64,000 nucleotides of DNA from Beverwykella pulmonaria (Eukaryota; Ascomycota; Dothideomycetes; Pleosporales; Melanommataceae), in NCBI GenBank assembly GCA_001599595.1, contig BCHH01000001.1, positions 4,523,358-4,587,357 of the forward strand, given 5' to 3'. The notes below the pieces were generated by a model. That model searched no databases. It saw only the letters and a program-made list of their open reading frames with translations, and had not been told where the DNA came from. Shown piece by piece: positions 10,375-21,978 of the stretch (its first letter is position 1; every line of letters starts with the position of its first letter). The translations under genes and the position numbers were made by a program.

Positions 10375-12665
10375 TTTGAAGTACCATAAAACATAACCCG
10401 CGGAGAAGTGAAGACAAACAATGGCATGAGAGTAGAAGTGGAGACTGCCAAGACTCGGAAGAAAAGAGGATAGCCCAAGAGATATAAGGATTGTCCATCG
10501 CGATCCCGTTATCAGTGGTGCAACAAGGCATGTGAAAAAGGAGTATGCGAATTAGGGACACACCCAAAACTTGTGGCTTCGCTTACTTTCTTCTCGAATG
10601 CCTTAGAAGAAGGCAAATCCCACCTTCGAGGTGCCGCGAATAAAAACCCAGCAGGATATCGAGGCAGATACACTTGCCATAGCCGCATGCGCCTCGTGTA
10701 CTGGAACCGTCTGAGACGCGGCCAATGCTCGCATATATGGAGGCGAGAAAGATACCATCGAACCAATGAACAATCTCTTTGTAGTTCGGGGGTGCCCGTT
10801 TCAAGGGGATATGCCTTGCAATACTGCGGGAAGTAGGAGCTCCCCCAGACTACTCAACACTGGGCGCGGGATGAAAATTAATGGCTGACAATGACAGCTG
10901 CCTAAACGGTAAGTGTCAGAAATCCTCAAGCATGTCAAGTTTGATGGCGTTCGGCACTTTAAAGCCTCAATCTTCGTATTCATTCCATCTATCCGGGAAG
11001 ATACAAGTCCTGCCACCCGGCGATCATTACTATCCAATGGTACCTACCTCGAAAAGTCCCAACGAATGTCTTTTCGCAGGGATGCTGTCGATCAGTCCTA
11101 CCTACAGACCGACAAATCAAGCCAGAACCGCGCGACCAGAAATGCGGGAGGAAGGGTTTACCGATTAGGAAGGTCGAGCACGTCGCAAAAGCGTCGCCGA
11201 CTCACAATGATTCGCTTGTTCCTGTGCGCGCAATGCACCAGAGCCTCACAAGACTTTACACCCCTTTAATCGCCGATGCCACATGGAAGGTCGCGTGGAA
11301 AAAGCCTCGTGATAAATGAACTAAGGAACGATGGCGTTGGAGCCTGACTCGCAGCGAGGTGTGTTTGCTTTTTTGCCTGGCCAAAAACAGCACTTCCATG
11401 CGAAAGTCGCATTCGATGGCGTTCATCCACATTGTCACTCAACCTTGATAAGCAGTCCACCGCGTTCTGGGATTGCGAGAAAGTGAGAAATGTGTGGAGG
11501 TCCCGAAATAGCGAGCAAAATAAATCCGCACAGGAAAAAGAGGTATGTGAGGCTAAATATCTTAAAGATGAATATGTTTCGGACCAAAAAGTTAAGAGAG
11601 GTAGCTAGCTAAATTGGCGGCTTCAATGCTTGTGTAATGGAAGCCGAGGATGCATTCTAAACAGTTGTTGCCTGGGATTCTTGCTCCTAGAAATTATTCA
11701 GCTTGCATGGGTTGTTGAGCCGTCTATTGGACTTTTATCAAGAAGCTGCTGCGCGGCCAGTGACGTTGACTTGCACGTAGGTCTGATGAAAAGACGAGGG
11801 GCCGAAGTTGTGGATGGAATGGTGAGGTCGCAGAACGATGGTTCCCCCAAAGTAGCCAAAGGCTAAGTAGTCAGCAATTACTCAGAAGCCTCGCAATCTC
11901 GACACCACGTCAACCTGTATCTCGCGCCTCTAACATTCACAGCACGAAGAAGTCTGCCTCGGCGACTAGACTTCACCGCTTGAAATATTCCAGCGCCCGG
12001 AGATGTCTCTCGGCTCCATATTCCACCGGTGCAAAACGCGAATTTCGGCCGCCGCAGCACAGCCACAAACCGCGTGCACCAAAACGACACTCACGATGGC
12101 CAAGCCTTCAGCCTTACGCAACATACGCAACCCGCGGATGAGCATAACTCGTACATCGGACCTCCATTTGGCAAATGCATATTGACGTATTGAGCTTGTC
12201 GTTGAGCCTCTCTCGGTTTATTCTACACGGCTAGCCATTGCAGGATCAATTAGATCCGTGAAATGGCTCGCTTACGCTTCAACAAGCACAACATCCATGT
12301 TCATACAGATGACCAACTTTCAGGGCTAGCATGACTGGACAATGTGAACCACGCGTCAAGGCTGTCCATAGGGTGGCATAGATCCCAAGCTGAGGCTGTA
12401 GTCGGAGACAACGATGCTGCGGCGGTGGTAGTCTTGCGAGAAAATGATGCATGAGGGGGCTACAGTCCTACGCCCGCCCAGCCAGAAGTGATCGAGTTTG
12501 CGAAAGAGTTCGTATAAAGGGAAAGATACCCAATGCTTTTCTGGATTATTATACGCATACCATCTAGTTTACGTCTTTCTTCATCTCCATCCTTAATATC
12601 TATCCCTAGTTCACTGCAAACACAACCAACTGTTGCGACTCCACATCTATCACCTAACCGAGACG
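10375..12665. other. Gene-poor interval, no gene recognised
   Basis: About 2.3 kb upstream of the receptor gene and the orphan gene. Several open frames below 120 codons occur on both strands, but none shows domain motifs, consistent splice sites or codon-biased blocks. No transposon ends were found. Confidence 0.4.
12513..12518 (+). promoter_or_regulatory. Candidate TATA box of the orphan gene
   Basis: TATAAA lies 148 bp upstream of the ATG at 12666 and is followed by a pyrimidine-rich leader (CTTTCTTCATCTCCATCC), the usual arrangement of a fungal core promoter. Confidence 0.4.
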
Positions 12666-13484
12666 ATGTCTAGACGATTGTCCCACCAAGCCAACTCCCG
12701 TAGCGGGTCCACCAAGCAAAGAGGCAACGACCCCGAATCCGATCCTGAGCCGCCGATGGCACCACCGTGAGTTATGCCGCAACACCTGTTGTCGTCGTAA
12801 CAACCTCTAAACTAGCGCAGAGTGATCATTCTTTCCGCGTCCAGAGCTCTTGGCTTTAGCGAAAACCAGGGACCGGAATTTTCCGATCTCAAATTAGCAA
12901 CTGAGCCACAGCCACATACGTCACCGCCAGCGTGCGTCGTGCTACCTACAAAAGCTGCATTTCTCCTAAACCGACGACCAGGTCATCGACAACAACATCG
13001 AGAACCAGACGATACAATCTTCGACGCACGAACTATAGGCAGACTCAGCCTGACCCTGAACCAGAGCCTGAACCAGAGCCTGCTCCCGATTCCGCACCCC
13101 CGTAAGTAAAGCAACTTTAGCCGAAACATCCTTCGACCCTTCAGCCCTATCTCTCCAAACTCGTCTCAGGACTTTGCTAGTCATCTTGGGTTTCAACTAA
13201 CAATCAAAAGTATTATAATCCTTCGAAAACGCCCTGCATCATCCTCTCCAGTGCGTTCAACCTCACCACCATCCCTCAACTCTCATACGCGCAAAATGGG
13301 CTCCAAATCCTCGAAACTGTCGCCCTCTTCTCACAGCGGTCATGCCAAACTCCAACCCGCAATCGCAAACTCCGACAAAGAGCAGATGAAGGAGCCACCA
13401 AACTACTACTCGCATCGCAGCAAGTCGATGCGTCGCAAAGCTGGGAGAAATGCTGCTGGCACAAGCCCGGCAACAGCTCCATGA
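12666..13484 (+). CDS. Orphan low-complexity protein (Ser/Pro/Arg-rich, PEPEPE repeat), four exons
   Basis: Exons 12666-12766, 12821-12931, 12982-13101 and 13211-13484 join frame-exactly to 201 aa. All three introns (54, 50 and 109 bp) are phase 2 with GTGAGT, GTGCGT and GTAAGT donors; the first two carry CTAAAC-type branch sites. Exons 1 and 3 end in PP at the donor, and exon 2 ends just after SPP; exons 2 and 4 open with a related VIIL / IIIL block, as if an exon had been duplicated. The protein starts MSRRLSHQANSRSGSTKQRG, carries a PDPEPEPEPEPAP tract, and ends in a basic Ser/Lys-rich region (KMGSKSSKLSPSSHSGHAK). I recognise no domain. It is probably disordered. The exact phase agreement argues that it is real, but expression is unproven. 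Confidence 0.6.
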
Positions 13485-14794
13485 AGGGTGTCTCCATTTT
13501 GAGTTTTGTTGATGATAGAGCGATTGTCATTTGTTCATTGGTGGTGAATGGACTATGGTCGGTGAATTGCGGACTGGATCCTGCATATATTTTACTGTTT
13601 TCCTATTTATTGTACTTCTAGCGTTGCGTGTTTACTTTTTTTCCCTTTTGTCTACACAGTTAACCTGGCTGTTACATATCCAGTATTGGTCTTCACTTTT
13701 GTTCCCTTATCACATCACAAACCATGCGTGTACATCGAGCCATCATTGGCCACTTAACAACATTGACATTCAAGCTTGGAGGTTTTTCTCGTTATCATAT
13801 CTGTAGATATACTCTCTTGTGCATGTGTCTTTCTCCAGAATGTTGATGTGTTTTCATAGGCTTCGTACCGCGATTATGAAGGTGCATTTAGCACCAGAAT
13901 ACTACCATTTATTAATCAAACCTCAAGTGATAGAACTTTGATTCCGAGCGCGAGTTCTTCCATTCTTCACCATTAATCCCACCGGTTCCAATGGAATCGC
14001 GAACGTTGTCCCTCAACAATCGTCACACGAAACTTCTTAACCCAAGTTCGACTACACAGGGTTCTTATACTTTCCATAACTCGAGATAATAATATTTTTT
14101 CTACTGCATGTTCCAGTCTCCGAGCAGAACATGAGACTCAGTCCGATTCACATAGGTGAAACTCTATTGTATCTGCCAGTAGGAACATTTACGAATTCCT
14201 ACAGAACCACTTCAACAGACCCCACTATCCTACTCAGGGGTACACCATGTAGGATATGCTAACTAGAGCGCAACAAGTTGCTTGCCTTCAGATTGTGGCG
14301 CTTCAACTCCTCCAGGAGCACCATATCCCCAAACAAGAAAGCAAAGCGATACGTATACATACGCTCCTCTCATTCTTTGAACGCGTCCTTGCAGCTCAGG
14401 CCGAACGCTAAGCCTTGCATCCGACGCAGCGTTTGCGCGTCCCAGCGCCATGGGATGACGGCAGTGAATGTGGCGCGGCCTGTGGCTGATATAAGCTCGG
14501 CAATCGGCTTGGCGATCTATACACCAGCGCGATCCAGGAACCATCTGCGTCATAGATCGTGGATCGGACAGGGAATAAGGTGAGCGCGTCTTCTCGCGTT
14601 TTGATTTCTCTACTCTTTCCTCGACACTCTCCTGCTTCGAGGCAGATGCATTGATGCTCCAAAGTCGTATATGCGACACTACAGCTTCTTGAAGTTATCA
14701 CAGCGCAATCTAATCGCAACTACACTACGTCACGACAACTCTCAAAATCTTGTATCTCCTCCCTCCGCACTCGCACCACCGCCAAACCTCCACC
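13485..14794. other. Intergenic, photolyase upstream region
   Basis: 1.3 kb without a supportable gene. On the minus strand around 14410-14570 a stretch reads protein-like (GRATFTAVIPWRWDAQTLRR) before a stop and a frame change, possibly a relic exon; I could not assign it. The last 200 bp must hold the photolyase promoter. Confidence 0.35.
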
Positions 14795-16778
14795 ATGCCT
14801 CCAAAACGCAAAACAGCATCTCAAATACCACCCAACGCCGCCTCGGCAGTCGCTTACACGGACCCCTCTGGTAGCGCGCCAAACAAGCGCTCGAGGACCG
14901 CTCGTCCAGCTCCAAAGAAACCTACCAATAGCATACAGTCTACCCTTAAATTTGTGAAGAATGGGAAGAACAAGAAACACGTGGAGGAAGAATCACAGTT
15001 GGAGTCAGGCGCGGAGCCGGAAGTGTCATTCGACCACTCGCGCCCCGAAGAAGTAGCAGGCATCGTAGACCGCCGGTTCTATCCTGCGGAAATGAATAGC
15101 GAGCGTTGCGCTATGTATAATAACAACGAAATTCCGCGGCCGATTGAGGTCATTAACAAAACTCTTGCGGAGACAAAGATGGCAAGAGGGAAGATAAGAA
15201 CGGGGAAGGAGAAAGGTGATGCAGTGATGCATTGGTTCAAGCGCGATCTTCGCGTCAAGGATAACACGGGGTTGAGTCAAGCGGCGCAGGTAGCGAAAGA
15301 GAAGGGCATACCTGTAGTAGGGGTCTGGATCATGAGTCCGCAGGACTGGGAAGCGCATCTCGTCAGTGCGGTGAAGTGCGACTTCGAGCTCCGGAGTGTG
15401 GAGGTGCTGAAGCAGGATTTAGCGGGGTTAGATATCCCGCTACATATCGACGTCGTTGAGAACAGAAAAGATGTCCCACAGAGATTGGTCCAGCTAGCGA
15501 AGGAATTAGGTGTGAAGAACTTGTTTTGCAATTTGGAATATGAGCCCGATGAGCTGCGACGGGAGGAGAAATTGGTCCGGCTGATGTTGGAAGACGGAAT
15601 CTGTTTTGAGCCACAGCATGACGATTGCGTCGTTCCGCCGGGCAATCTGGTCACGGGGACTGGGAACCAATATGCGGTATACTCGCCGTGGTTTCGCTCT
15701 TGGCTTTCGCATCTGCATGCGCATCCTGAGTTGCTCATTGAGCGCCTAGCACCAGAAAAGAATCCAGCGTCTGTACGCGAGAAGTTCGCACATCTATTCG
15801 ATATGCCCGTTCCCGATGCTCCAGCTTCCAAAGCTTTGGATGCAGAGACTCGGGAGAGGATGGCGAAACTCTGGCCCGCAGGCGAGAATGCAGCTTCAGA
15901 ACGCTTGGAGCGCTATTTGGACGAGAAAGTCGGGGCGTACAAGGCGACGAGGAATTTCCCAGCTCTGAAGGGCACCGCACGTGTGAGCATGCATCATGCG
16001 GCAGGAACGCTTGCAGCTCGAACGAGTGTCAGGGCCGCGAGAGATGTGAATAGCACCAAGAGGCTCGATGGAGGCAATGAGGGCATCAAGGTCTGGATAT
16101 CAGAGGTTGCGTGGCGAGACTTTTATAGGCATGTACTGGTTCATTGGCCATACGTGTGGTAAGTCCACAACCTAACGCTCCCCTAACTGATTCAAGGCTT
16201 ATGGCACTGACGTAAGATCCAGCATGAACAAACCTTTCAAACACGAATACACTTCCATCCCCTGGGAAACCTCCCCTACGCATTTCCACGCCTGGACCAC
16301 CGGACAAACCGGCTACCCTATCGTGGACGCTGCGATGCGGTGCCTCGTGCACACTGGCTACATGCACAACCGGCTTCGCATGATAACCGCGTCCTTCCTC
16401 GCCAAACATCTGCTCCTCGACTGGCGTCTCGGCGAGCAATTCTTCATGCGCAATCTCATCGACGGAGATTTCGCGTCTAATAATGGCGGGTGGGGTTTTT
16501 CGAGTTCTGCGGGCGTGGATCCGCAGCCGTACTTTCGGATTTTCAATCCGTGGCTACAGAGTGAGAAGTTCGATGCGGAGGGATCGTTCATTAGGGAGTG
16601 GGTGGAGGAATTGAGGGATGTACAGGGGAAGGGCGTACATAATCCTTATGAGGTAGGTGGGGAGGCGGAGAGGGTTGCGAGACGGAATGGGTACCCGAAG
16701 CCGATTGTGGAGCATAAGTTTGCGAGGGCGAGGTGTTTGGAAAGGTATAAGGAGGGGCTGGGACGGAATACGGCTTGA
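14795..16778 (+). CDS. phr1: Class I CPD DNA photolyase
   Basis: Two exons, 14795-16158 and 16223-16778, with a 64-bp intron (GTAAGT donor, ATCCAG acceptor) give a frame-exact 639-aa enzyme. The start at 14795 (ACCATGCC) gives a basic N-terminal extension of about 140 residues (MPPKRKTASQIPPNA, KRSRTARPAPKK), likely a nuclear/mitochondrial targeting region. The antenna-binding alpha/beta domain follows from VMHWFKRDLRVKDNTG. The FAD-binding helical domain shows GQTGYPIVDAAMRCL, GYMHNRLRMITASFLAKH, DWRLGEQFFM, NNGGWGFSSSAGVDPQPYF and RIFNP, the fungal class I CPD pattern. The enzyme uses FADH- and blue light to split cyclobutane pyrimidine dimers. No missing active-site residue was noticed. 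Fungal phr genes are usually light-induced, but no specific element was identified here. Confidence 0.95.
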
Positions 16779-17122
16779 GAACCCCAAGTTAACATTTCTG
16801 CGTTACTGGTGTGACTCTCCACCTCTCCAAAACAGCATGCAAGTTGAGCCGTAGTCTTTAATTCTGTAACAGAGCCCGCTCAACAGGCACCATAGGTTGA
16901 AATTTGTTTAGTCCTTTGTCACGCTTACTCATGCGAAGGTCGGTGCATTCTTTCGAGCGAGAGCCGCATGCGTGTCACTGGCATGTAATATGCAGGTAAA
17001 GCATACATTGTTCACATCATGAGTTTCTGATATTGTGCAAAAGACTAGCAGCCACGTATCTAGTGCCCGTTCGCTTTGTTCGTCCTTTCTATACCGTGCG
17101 AGGCGGAAAGCTTTGATAGTAT

Positions 17123-17581
17123 TGCAGTGGAGTAAAGGTGTGTGTGATAGAAAGATATTCACACGGGGGTAGGAGGGCGACTCGCAGCCATGCGATGTCT
17201 GAAGCAGCAATGCACTAAACAAGGGAGAGGAATCAAGATAGAGGTTTGGCAGTAGACTGTTTGCAATTTTGTTGTATCTAGCTACCAAACCAAATGAAAG
17301 ACGAAGGAGTGATGAAAAACAGATAAAATGTTCGTGATCTTGTTGGGGGTCGGTTCGTGTGTGTTCGTGATCGTTGTGTGATGGGTGTTGATACGATCCG
17401 TTCTTGCTATCGGTGTCGATGTGTGAGTGTCGTGTTCGGGTCCCCATATATATACCGCGTTGAGTGATGACGAAGCAAGCAGCTGACAGAGAAACCAAGA
17501 CCTGTTCCCTGCACCATGCATCCAAGCCTTCCACCCATGCTAGTGGTATATTCGCGCAAAGTAGCACTTTGCTACGGCGCA
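17123..17581. repeat. Dispersed ~0.45-kb repeat, copy 1
   Basis: This 459-bp segment reappears at 38155-38576 with sharp borders: TGCAGTGGAG at the left and GCTACGGCGCA at the right. Shared landmarks include CACACGGGGGTAGGAGGGCG, ACTCGCAGCCATGCGATGTC, GTATCTAGCTACCAAA, CCCATATATAT and the hairpin GTAGCACTTTGCTAC near the right end. Many differences between copies are C/T or G/A transitions. No terminal inverted repeats or target duplication were clear. It is probably a non-autonomous element or a piece of one. Confidence 0.8.
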
Positions 17582-17699
17582 GTATGAGCACCAGAGTGCA
17601 CTCATAGTGAGGAGTAATTGGAATTTTAGAGCGTAAATATGTGACTTGGAATATGATCTGGCTCGTGACCTTCCCCAATCATGTAATCCGAACTCCCCC

Positions 17700-18414
17700 T
17701 TAAGGAATCTTAAACCAGTATTTTTCCCCGCCATTTAGCACCCTCTTGAATTCCTCGGCCCGCTCACCAATCCTCCCCCACGTATCCCTTACCCGGCCTA
17801 CTCCCTCCCCAACCTTCCCCACCACCGCTCTCCCCACCGCTTCCGCCAAACTTCCACTCCTCTTCTTCCCCTCCCCGCCAATCCACCACCAAAACCTTTT
17901 CCCCAGCGCCCCAGCAATGGCATCGAAGTGCCGGCCAAAGGGCCAAATATCCTCAGCAATTTTCTTGAACCAATTCAAGGGCTCCCCCTTGATGCTGACT
18001 TCTTGTGGGATTCCAGTGACCAGCAGGGCGAGGGTGTGCCACGTGAAATTGAGGATTAAGAGGCGGGTCCACAGGAAAATAACATCGATGATAAAGTCTT
18101 CGGCGAATCGAAGGGAGATGTAGAAGAAGGGTGAGAAGGCATTCCAGAAGGACTCGAGGTAGCCGCGGCGGAGGTCGACCTCTCGGTAAAAGAGTGGAGG
18201 CGGTGGTGGTACTGGTAGTGGTAATTGTAATGGTAATGGGGGGTATACTGTACCTGGCGGCGGAGGTGGAGGCGGAGGTGCATTGGGTGGTGCAGGCGGG
18301 GTATTTTGGGCGGTATTGGACTGCGCTGGGGTTGAATTAGTAGCTAATTGGCGCTGGGGGAATTTGTGGTGCCGTGGCGTCTTTGGTGGGCTGGAGTGAT
18401 GATATTTATCGCTT
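17700..18414 (-). CDS. C-terminal exon of a proline-rich membrane-associated protein (start not resolved)
   Basis: A 238-codon open frame ends at 17700 and has no in-frame ATG. It opens after a strong polypyrimidine-AG acceptor (TTTTGAG, intron end at 18415), so it should be an internal or terminal exon. It encodes a basic start, a long proline tract (PPAPPNAPPPPPPPP), a hydrophobic region (about 25 residues each around FFYISLRFAEDFIIDVIFLW and LLILNFTWHTLALLVTG), then a Trp-rich, Gly/Arg-rich tail ending GGEKYWFKIP. The upstream neighbour (18533-19559) is on the same strand 119 bp away. I could not find a donor of the correct phase to join them, so the two may be one gene or two. The family was not recognised. 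Confidence 0.5.
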
Positions 18415-18532
18415 CTCAAAATTGGGTAGCGGAAAGGAGAGTTGAGGGGAGAGGACAGAGTTTATGGGAAAAGATAAGTGGAATTGTAGAAGGTGACCAA
18501 ATTAAAGAAACATCCAAAAACCTGAAAGAAGA

Positions 18533-19559
18533 TTATAGAACAACCGACTCACCGCTGTCACGTCGATCAAGTGTTTTAGGCTCATTTCGCTTGTCACCTA
18601 GAAACCCAAAAGGGTCATGATCCCTTTCATTCAAGAAGCCGAGCGACTCAGAGCCACGTGCAATTAGGCTCTGCAACGCAGTCCTCCCGTCGAAGCTCAC
18701 ACTTTTCCTCCTCCTCTCCTTCGCCAACCCATTATTGATAGCATTCTCAGTGAGCACATATAGTGCAACTAAGCCTACGATAGCAAAACCGGTAAGCTGA
18801 TAAATTTTAACGGTCTCAAGATCCCGGTAGTACGTGCGCACTAGAATGTACATCGCGGACGTCAAAATTTTCCGTGCCATACTGGGGATGGGGGCAAATG
18901 GAACGAGTAACGTTAGGATCTCGGTGTTGAGCAGCAGAACAAGGTAGTAGAAGTCGATCGATTGGGCAATTGACAAGCCGTCTGGCGCAAGGGCTAAGAG
19001 AGAGATGACGGTGAAGAAGATCCCTACCAAGCCCGGTATCTCTGATTCGGCGCGTTTGAGCGAGGGCGATTTGGAGGCTTGACGGACAGCATTGATGGAC
19101 AAGAAGAGACAGAGGTTGGCGAGTAGGATGATAGGTAGGAACAGAGCTACAACTGGGCCCCACGCTCCTCCTATCAGCTGCGCTTTGAATTTGTAGGCGA
19201 TGAGGAATGTTGCGATGCCCTGACATATGTTAGCATGTCTGCTCGAGAAGCTGTAATCCACGAAATGCAATACTTACCAAGTTCAGCGGAACTGCCTTCA
19301 CCGCCATCCAAATATATCCCTTCCCTTTTTTCATTACATCCAAGAGCCCACTGCTTGACGACTCAATAGAGACTCTTCGCAGATACTCCCTCTCGGCGAG
19401 AACAGCTTCGCCAATGTAGTAGTCTTCCTCGTAAGGGTCCAGGTGGCTGGTTGAACTCACAGTGTTCTGAGATGGCTCCTGCTTGTATGCGCGCGCATGA
19501 CTTCTTAGACGATATCGATGAGCCATGTCTGCGATTTCCGTCCGCGATGATTTTCGCAT
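18533..19559 (-). CDS. Polytopic membrane protein of unknown function
   Basis: Two exons on the minus strand, 19559-19278 and 19219-18533, with a 58-bp intron (GTAAGT donor, CTAAC branch site, TGTCAG acceptor) give a frame-exact 322-aa protein. The N-terminal 70 residues are soluble and charged (DPYEEDYYIGEAVLAEREYL). About five hydrophobic segments follow, including GGAWGPVVALFLPIILLANL, GLVGIFFTVISLLALAPDGL, FYYLVLLLNTEILTLLVPFA and LTGFAIVGLVALYVLTENAI. The C-terminus is a cytosolic-type tail with KERRRKSVSFDGR, a plausible basophilic kinase site. I recognise no family. The 3' end could extend by splicing into the exon at 17700-18414 (a GTGAGT donor-like site lies at the end), but the phase does not fit. 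Confidence 0.6.
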
Positions 19560-20206
19560 GTGGCTTGAGTTTGGACCATGGTGAGTGGGTGCGGAAGGCT
19601 ATAGTGATAGGAGAACAAAGAAGATAGGGAGCTTATCTTTCAACGCGCCGGACTAGGAAACAAGCTGGCAGGACGGAACGCATTCAGCGATGAACAAAAA
19701 AGCCACGCAGGCAAGAAATTTGACAACATCTTCGATCCTTGTTTGTATTGCTGCGAGATTTTGGCTATTGGCATGAACTGTACAGGTGTATGAATGGACA
19801 GAATGTCCGATTGGTTGATTTCGCTCTGTAGTTTGATCTTGTGCAAGGTGCTAAGAAAATTGAGCAGACAAAAGTAGAGTGACGGGTTACGGAATAAGAA
19901 GAGAGGGAAAAGGGAGGACGGCAATGCGAGGGATGCAATCAAGTAGATTTTGCGATTGATGCAACACGCAACACTCTAGTCCTGATTTGGAGTGCAATGC
20001 ATTTACCCAGAAGTCGAATTCTGAATTCAAACGTCTGGAGAGACTGCATCAGAGCCTTCATAGTGACCCAACTGTATAGTGCCGTATATGCCCAGGGTCC
20101 CCTTTGCCATACCCAGAAGGAACTCCAACATGAGATACAGAGAGAGAGCCTCCAATGCGAAAATATGCCTGAAAAAGCACAGCCTGCTGCTTTGCCCTTT
20201 TCGTCC
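19560..20206. other. Intergenic, no gene recognised
   Basis: About 650 bp holding the promoter of the minus-strand membrane protein gene and the 3' flank of the permease gene. Only short unconserved frames were seen. Confidence 0.4.
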
Positions 20207-21978
20207 TCATACCATGTTCTGCTTCTTCTTCTTGAACGTGATCGTCTGCCATATATCCGTCCACAGGCCCAATGGGGCGTCGATACTTGCTTCATACGCA
20301 TCGATCTTTGGCCTCTCCCAGACTAGATCCGCCTCGGTGGCCTTGACAAATTTGGATCGTTTGATGACCTTGAACCCAATCCACAGCACTATGCAGATGA
20401 AGCACATGGCATAGTATGTCATGAAAGTGCCCACATCGAAGTTGTAAAATGTCGTGTAGCCGTAAATTGCCAGGACGACGGAGAAGAAGACGATGCCGAC
20501 GTATGCGACGTACGGCTGGCCCCAACCTTTATACGGCAGCTCGTCCCTGTTATATCCCTGCGCTTTCAACGCGCGGTAAAAGAAAACGTATATGGTGCAC
20601 ATGAAGATGTAGTCCATTAATTGTGCTGCTTGGGTGATGTTGGCGAGCCACTTCACGCCTTCTGAGGCGGCGCGACCGACGCTGAGGAAGGACAGGAAGG
20701 GGAAGATCATGGTGACACAGAAGCAGTATATCGGGACACCACTTTTGGTAGTCTTTTGGAGGAAGCTGGGGGCGTGGCCATCGATGGATAGCGAGTAGAG
20801 CGTTCGCGTGGCGCAGTAAACATACGAGTTACCTGCAGCGGTCAGAAAGGAAGGGGCCGTGGAAGGGGAGGAGACGAACCGGCCGAGAAGATGGACGTTA
20901 CCATGAGTGCATTCGTCAGGTCCGGCAGAACGGAAATGCCCATGTTCTTCATGGCAATCACATATGGACTGGAGGCGCCCGTTCCGGTGCCCTGATTATT
21001 CAGCAGATCATTCAGTGTAGGGTCATTGTAGGGTAGCACAATGCCCACACAGAGCGCGCCCAAGATGAAGAAGATGCCAAAGCGGTAGTACATGGTTTTG
21101 AAGGCTGTCTTGATGGTCTTTCTCGGATAGATGGCCTCGCCGGCCACCATGGCAACGTATTCGGGCCCGACGCAGGTGAAAGAGGCCTGGAAGAATGCGC
21201 CTAGGAAGCCCTCGAATCGGCCACGCGTGCCGGTATGGATGTATTCGGCAAAGGACCCGGGGTTCTTCCAGTAGCGGAAGCCGTATGCGTCGTGCTGGGG
21301 ATTGCCTCCGACCATGGTGATGAAGGTGAAGGCGAACAGCATGAAGATGAGCAAGATCTTGCCGGAGGCCAGCCAGAACTCGCTTTCCCCGTACGCGCGG
21401 ACGGCGAAAAGATTGATAATGCCATAGAGGACGATGCAGACGGCGACCACGGCAGCGACCGGTATGTCGTCTCTCCAGAAGGTCAAGACCAGGTTGAGGG
21501 CGGAGATTTCGAAGGGGATCAGGACGGCCTCGTAAAGGAAGAAATTCCAGCCTGGTAGAGCACAAGTGGGTGAGTTTCACGCGCATGCCGCTACACAGAA
21601 CCACCGTCACGCACCTGCCATGAAGCCGTACGCTTCGTCGACCCACATGGACCCCATTCTCACCCAGCCGCCCACGACGGGCATGAATACGCTCATCTCC
21701 GCCATGCAGCTATTCGCCAGCGCAAGAAAGGCGCAGTATATGGCGAAGCCAAGGAATAGACTGCCCGGGCCGCCCTCGACGAGGCCCCATCCGATGCTCA
21801 CGAACAGCGCGGTCCCAATGGAGCCGCCAATGGCTATCCACTGGATCTGGCGGTTCGAGAGCCGGCGGTGCAGGCCATCCACGGTCTCTTGCTCGCCGAT
21901 TTCAGGTGATGCTTCGCCTTTCTTGCTCACGTAGCTCGGTGGTTTCGAGTCTGCCGTGAAAACCTCGTCGGTCCCCAT
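20207..21978 (-). CDS. Amino-acid permease, APC superfamily (YAT type)
   Basis: Three exons on the minus strand (21978-21615, 21551-20880, 20832-20207) join frame-exactly to 553 aa; introns are 63 and 47 bp. The ATG at 21978 starts MGTDEVFTADSKPPSYVSKK, a soluble cytosolic N-terminus. Transport begins at RRLSNRQIQWIAIGGSIGTA, the conserved first-helix signature of fungal amino-acid permeases. Other family blocks are GFRYWKNPGSFAEY, GAFFQASFTCVGPEYVAMVA with GEAIYPRKTIKTAFKTMYYR, SYVYCATRTLYSLSIDGHAP and ELPYKGWGQPYVAYVG. About 12 membrane helices can be counted. It should be a plasma-membrane proton-coupled amino-acid importer; the substrate cannot be told from the sequence. The N- and C-terminal Lys residues are typical ubiquitination targets in such permeases. 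Confidence 0.92.

Noticed and set aside
10512..10836. Overlapping minus/plus frames of 70-90 codons upstream of the receptor gene
   Set aside because: They do not extend the receptor model in phase and have no membrane or receptor motifs.
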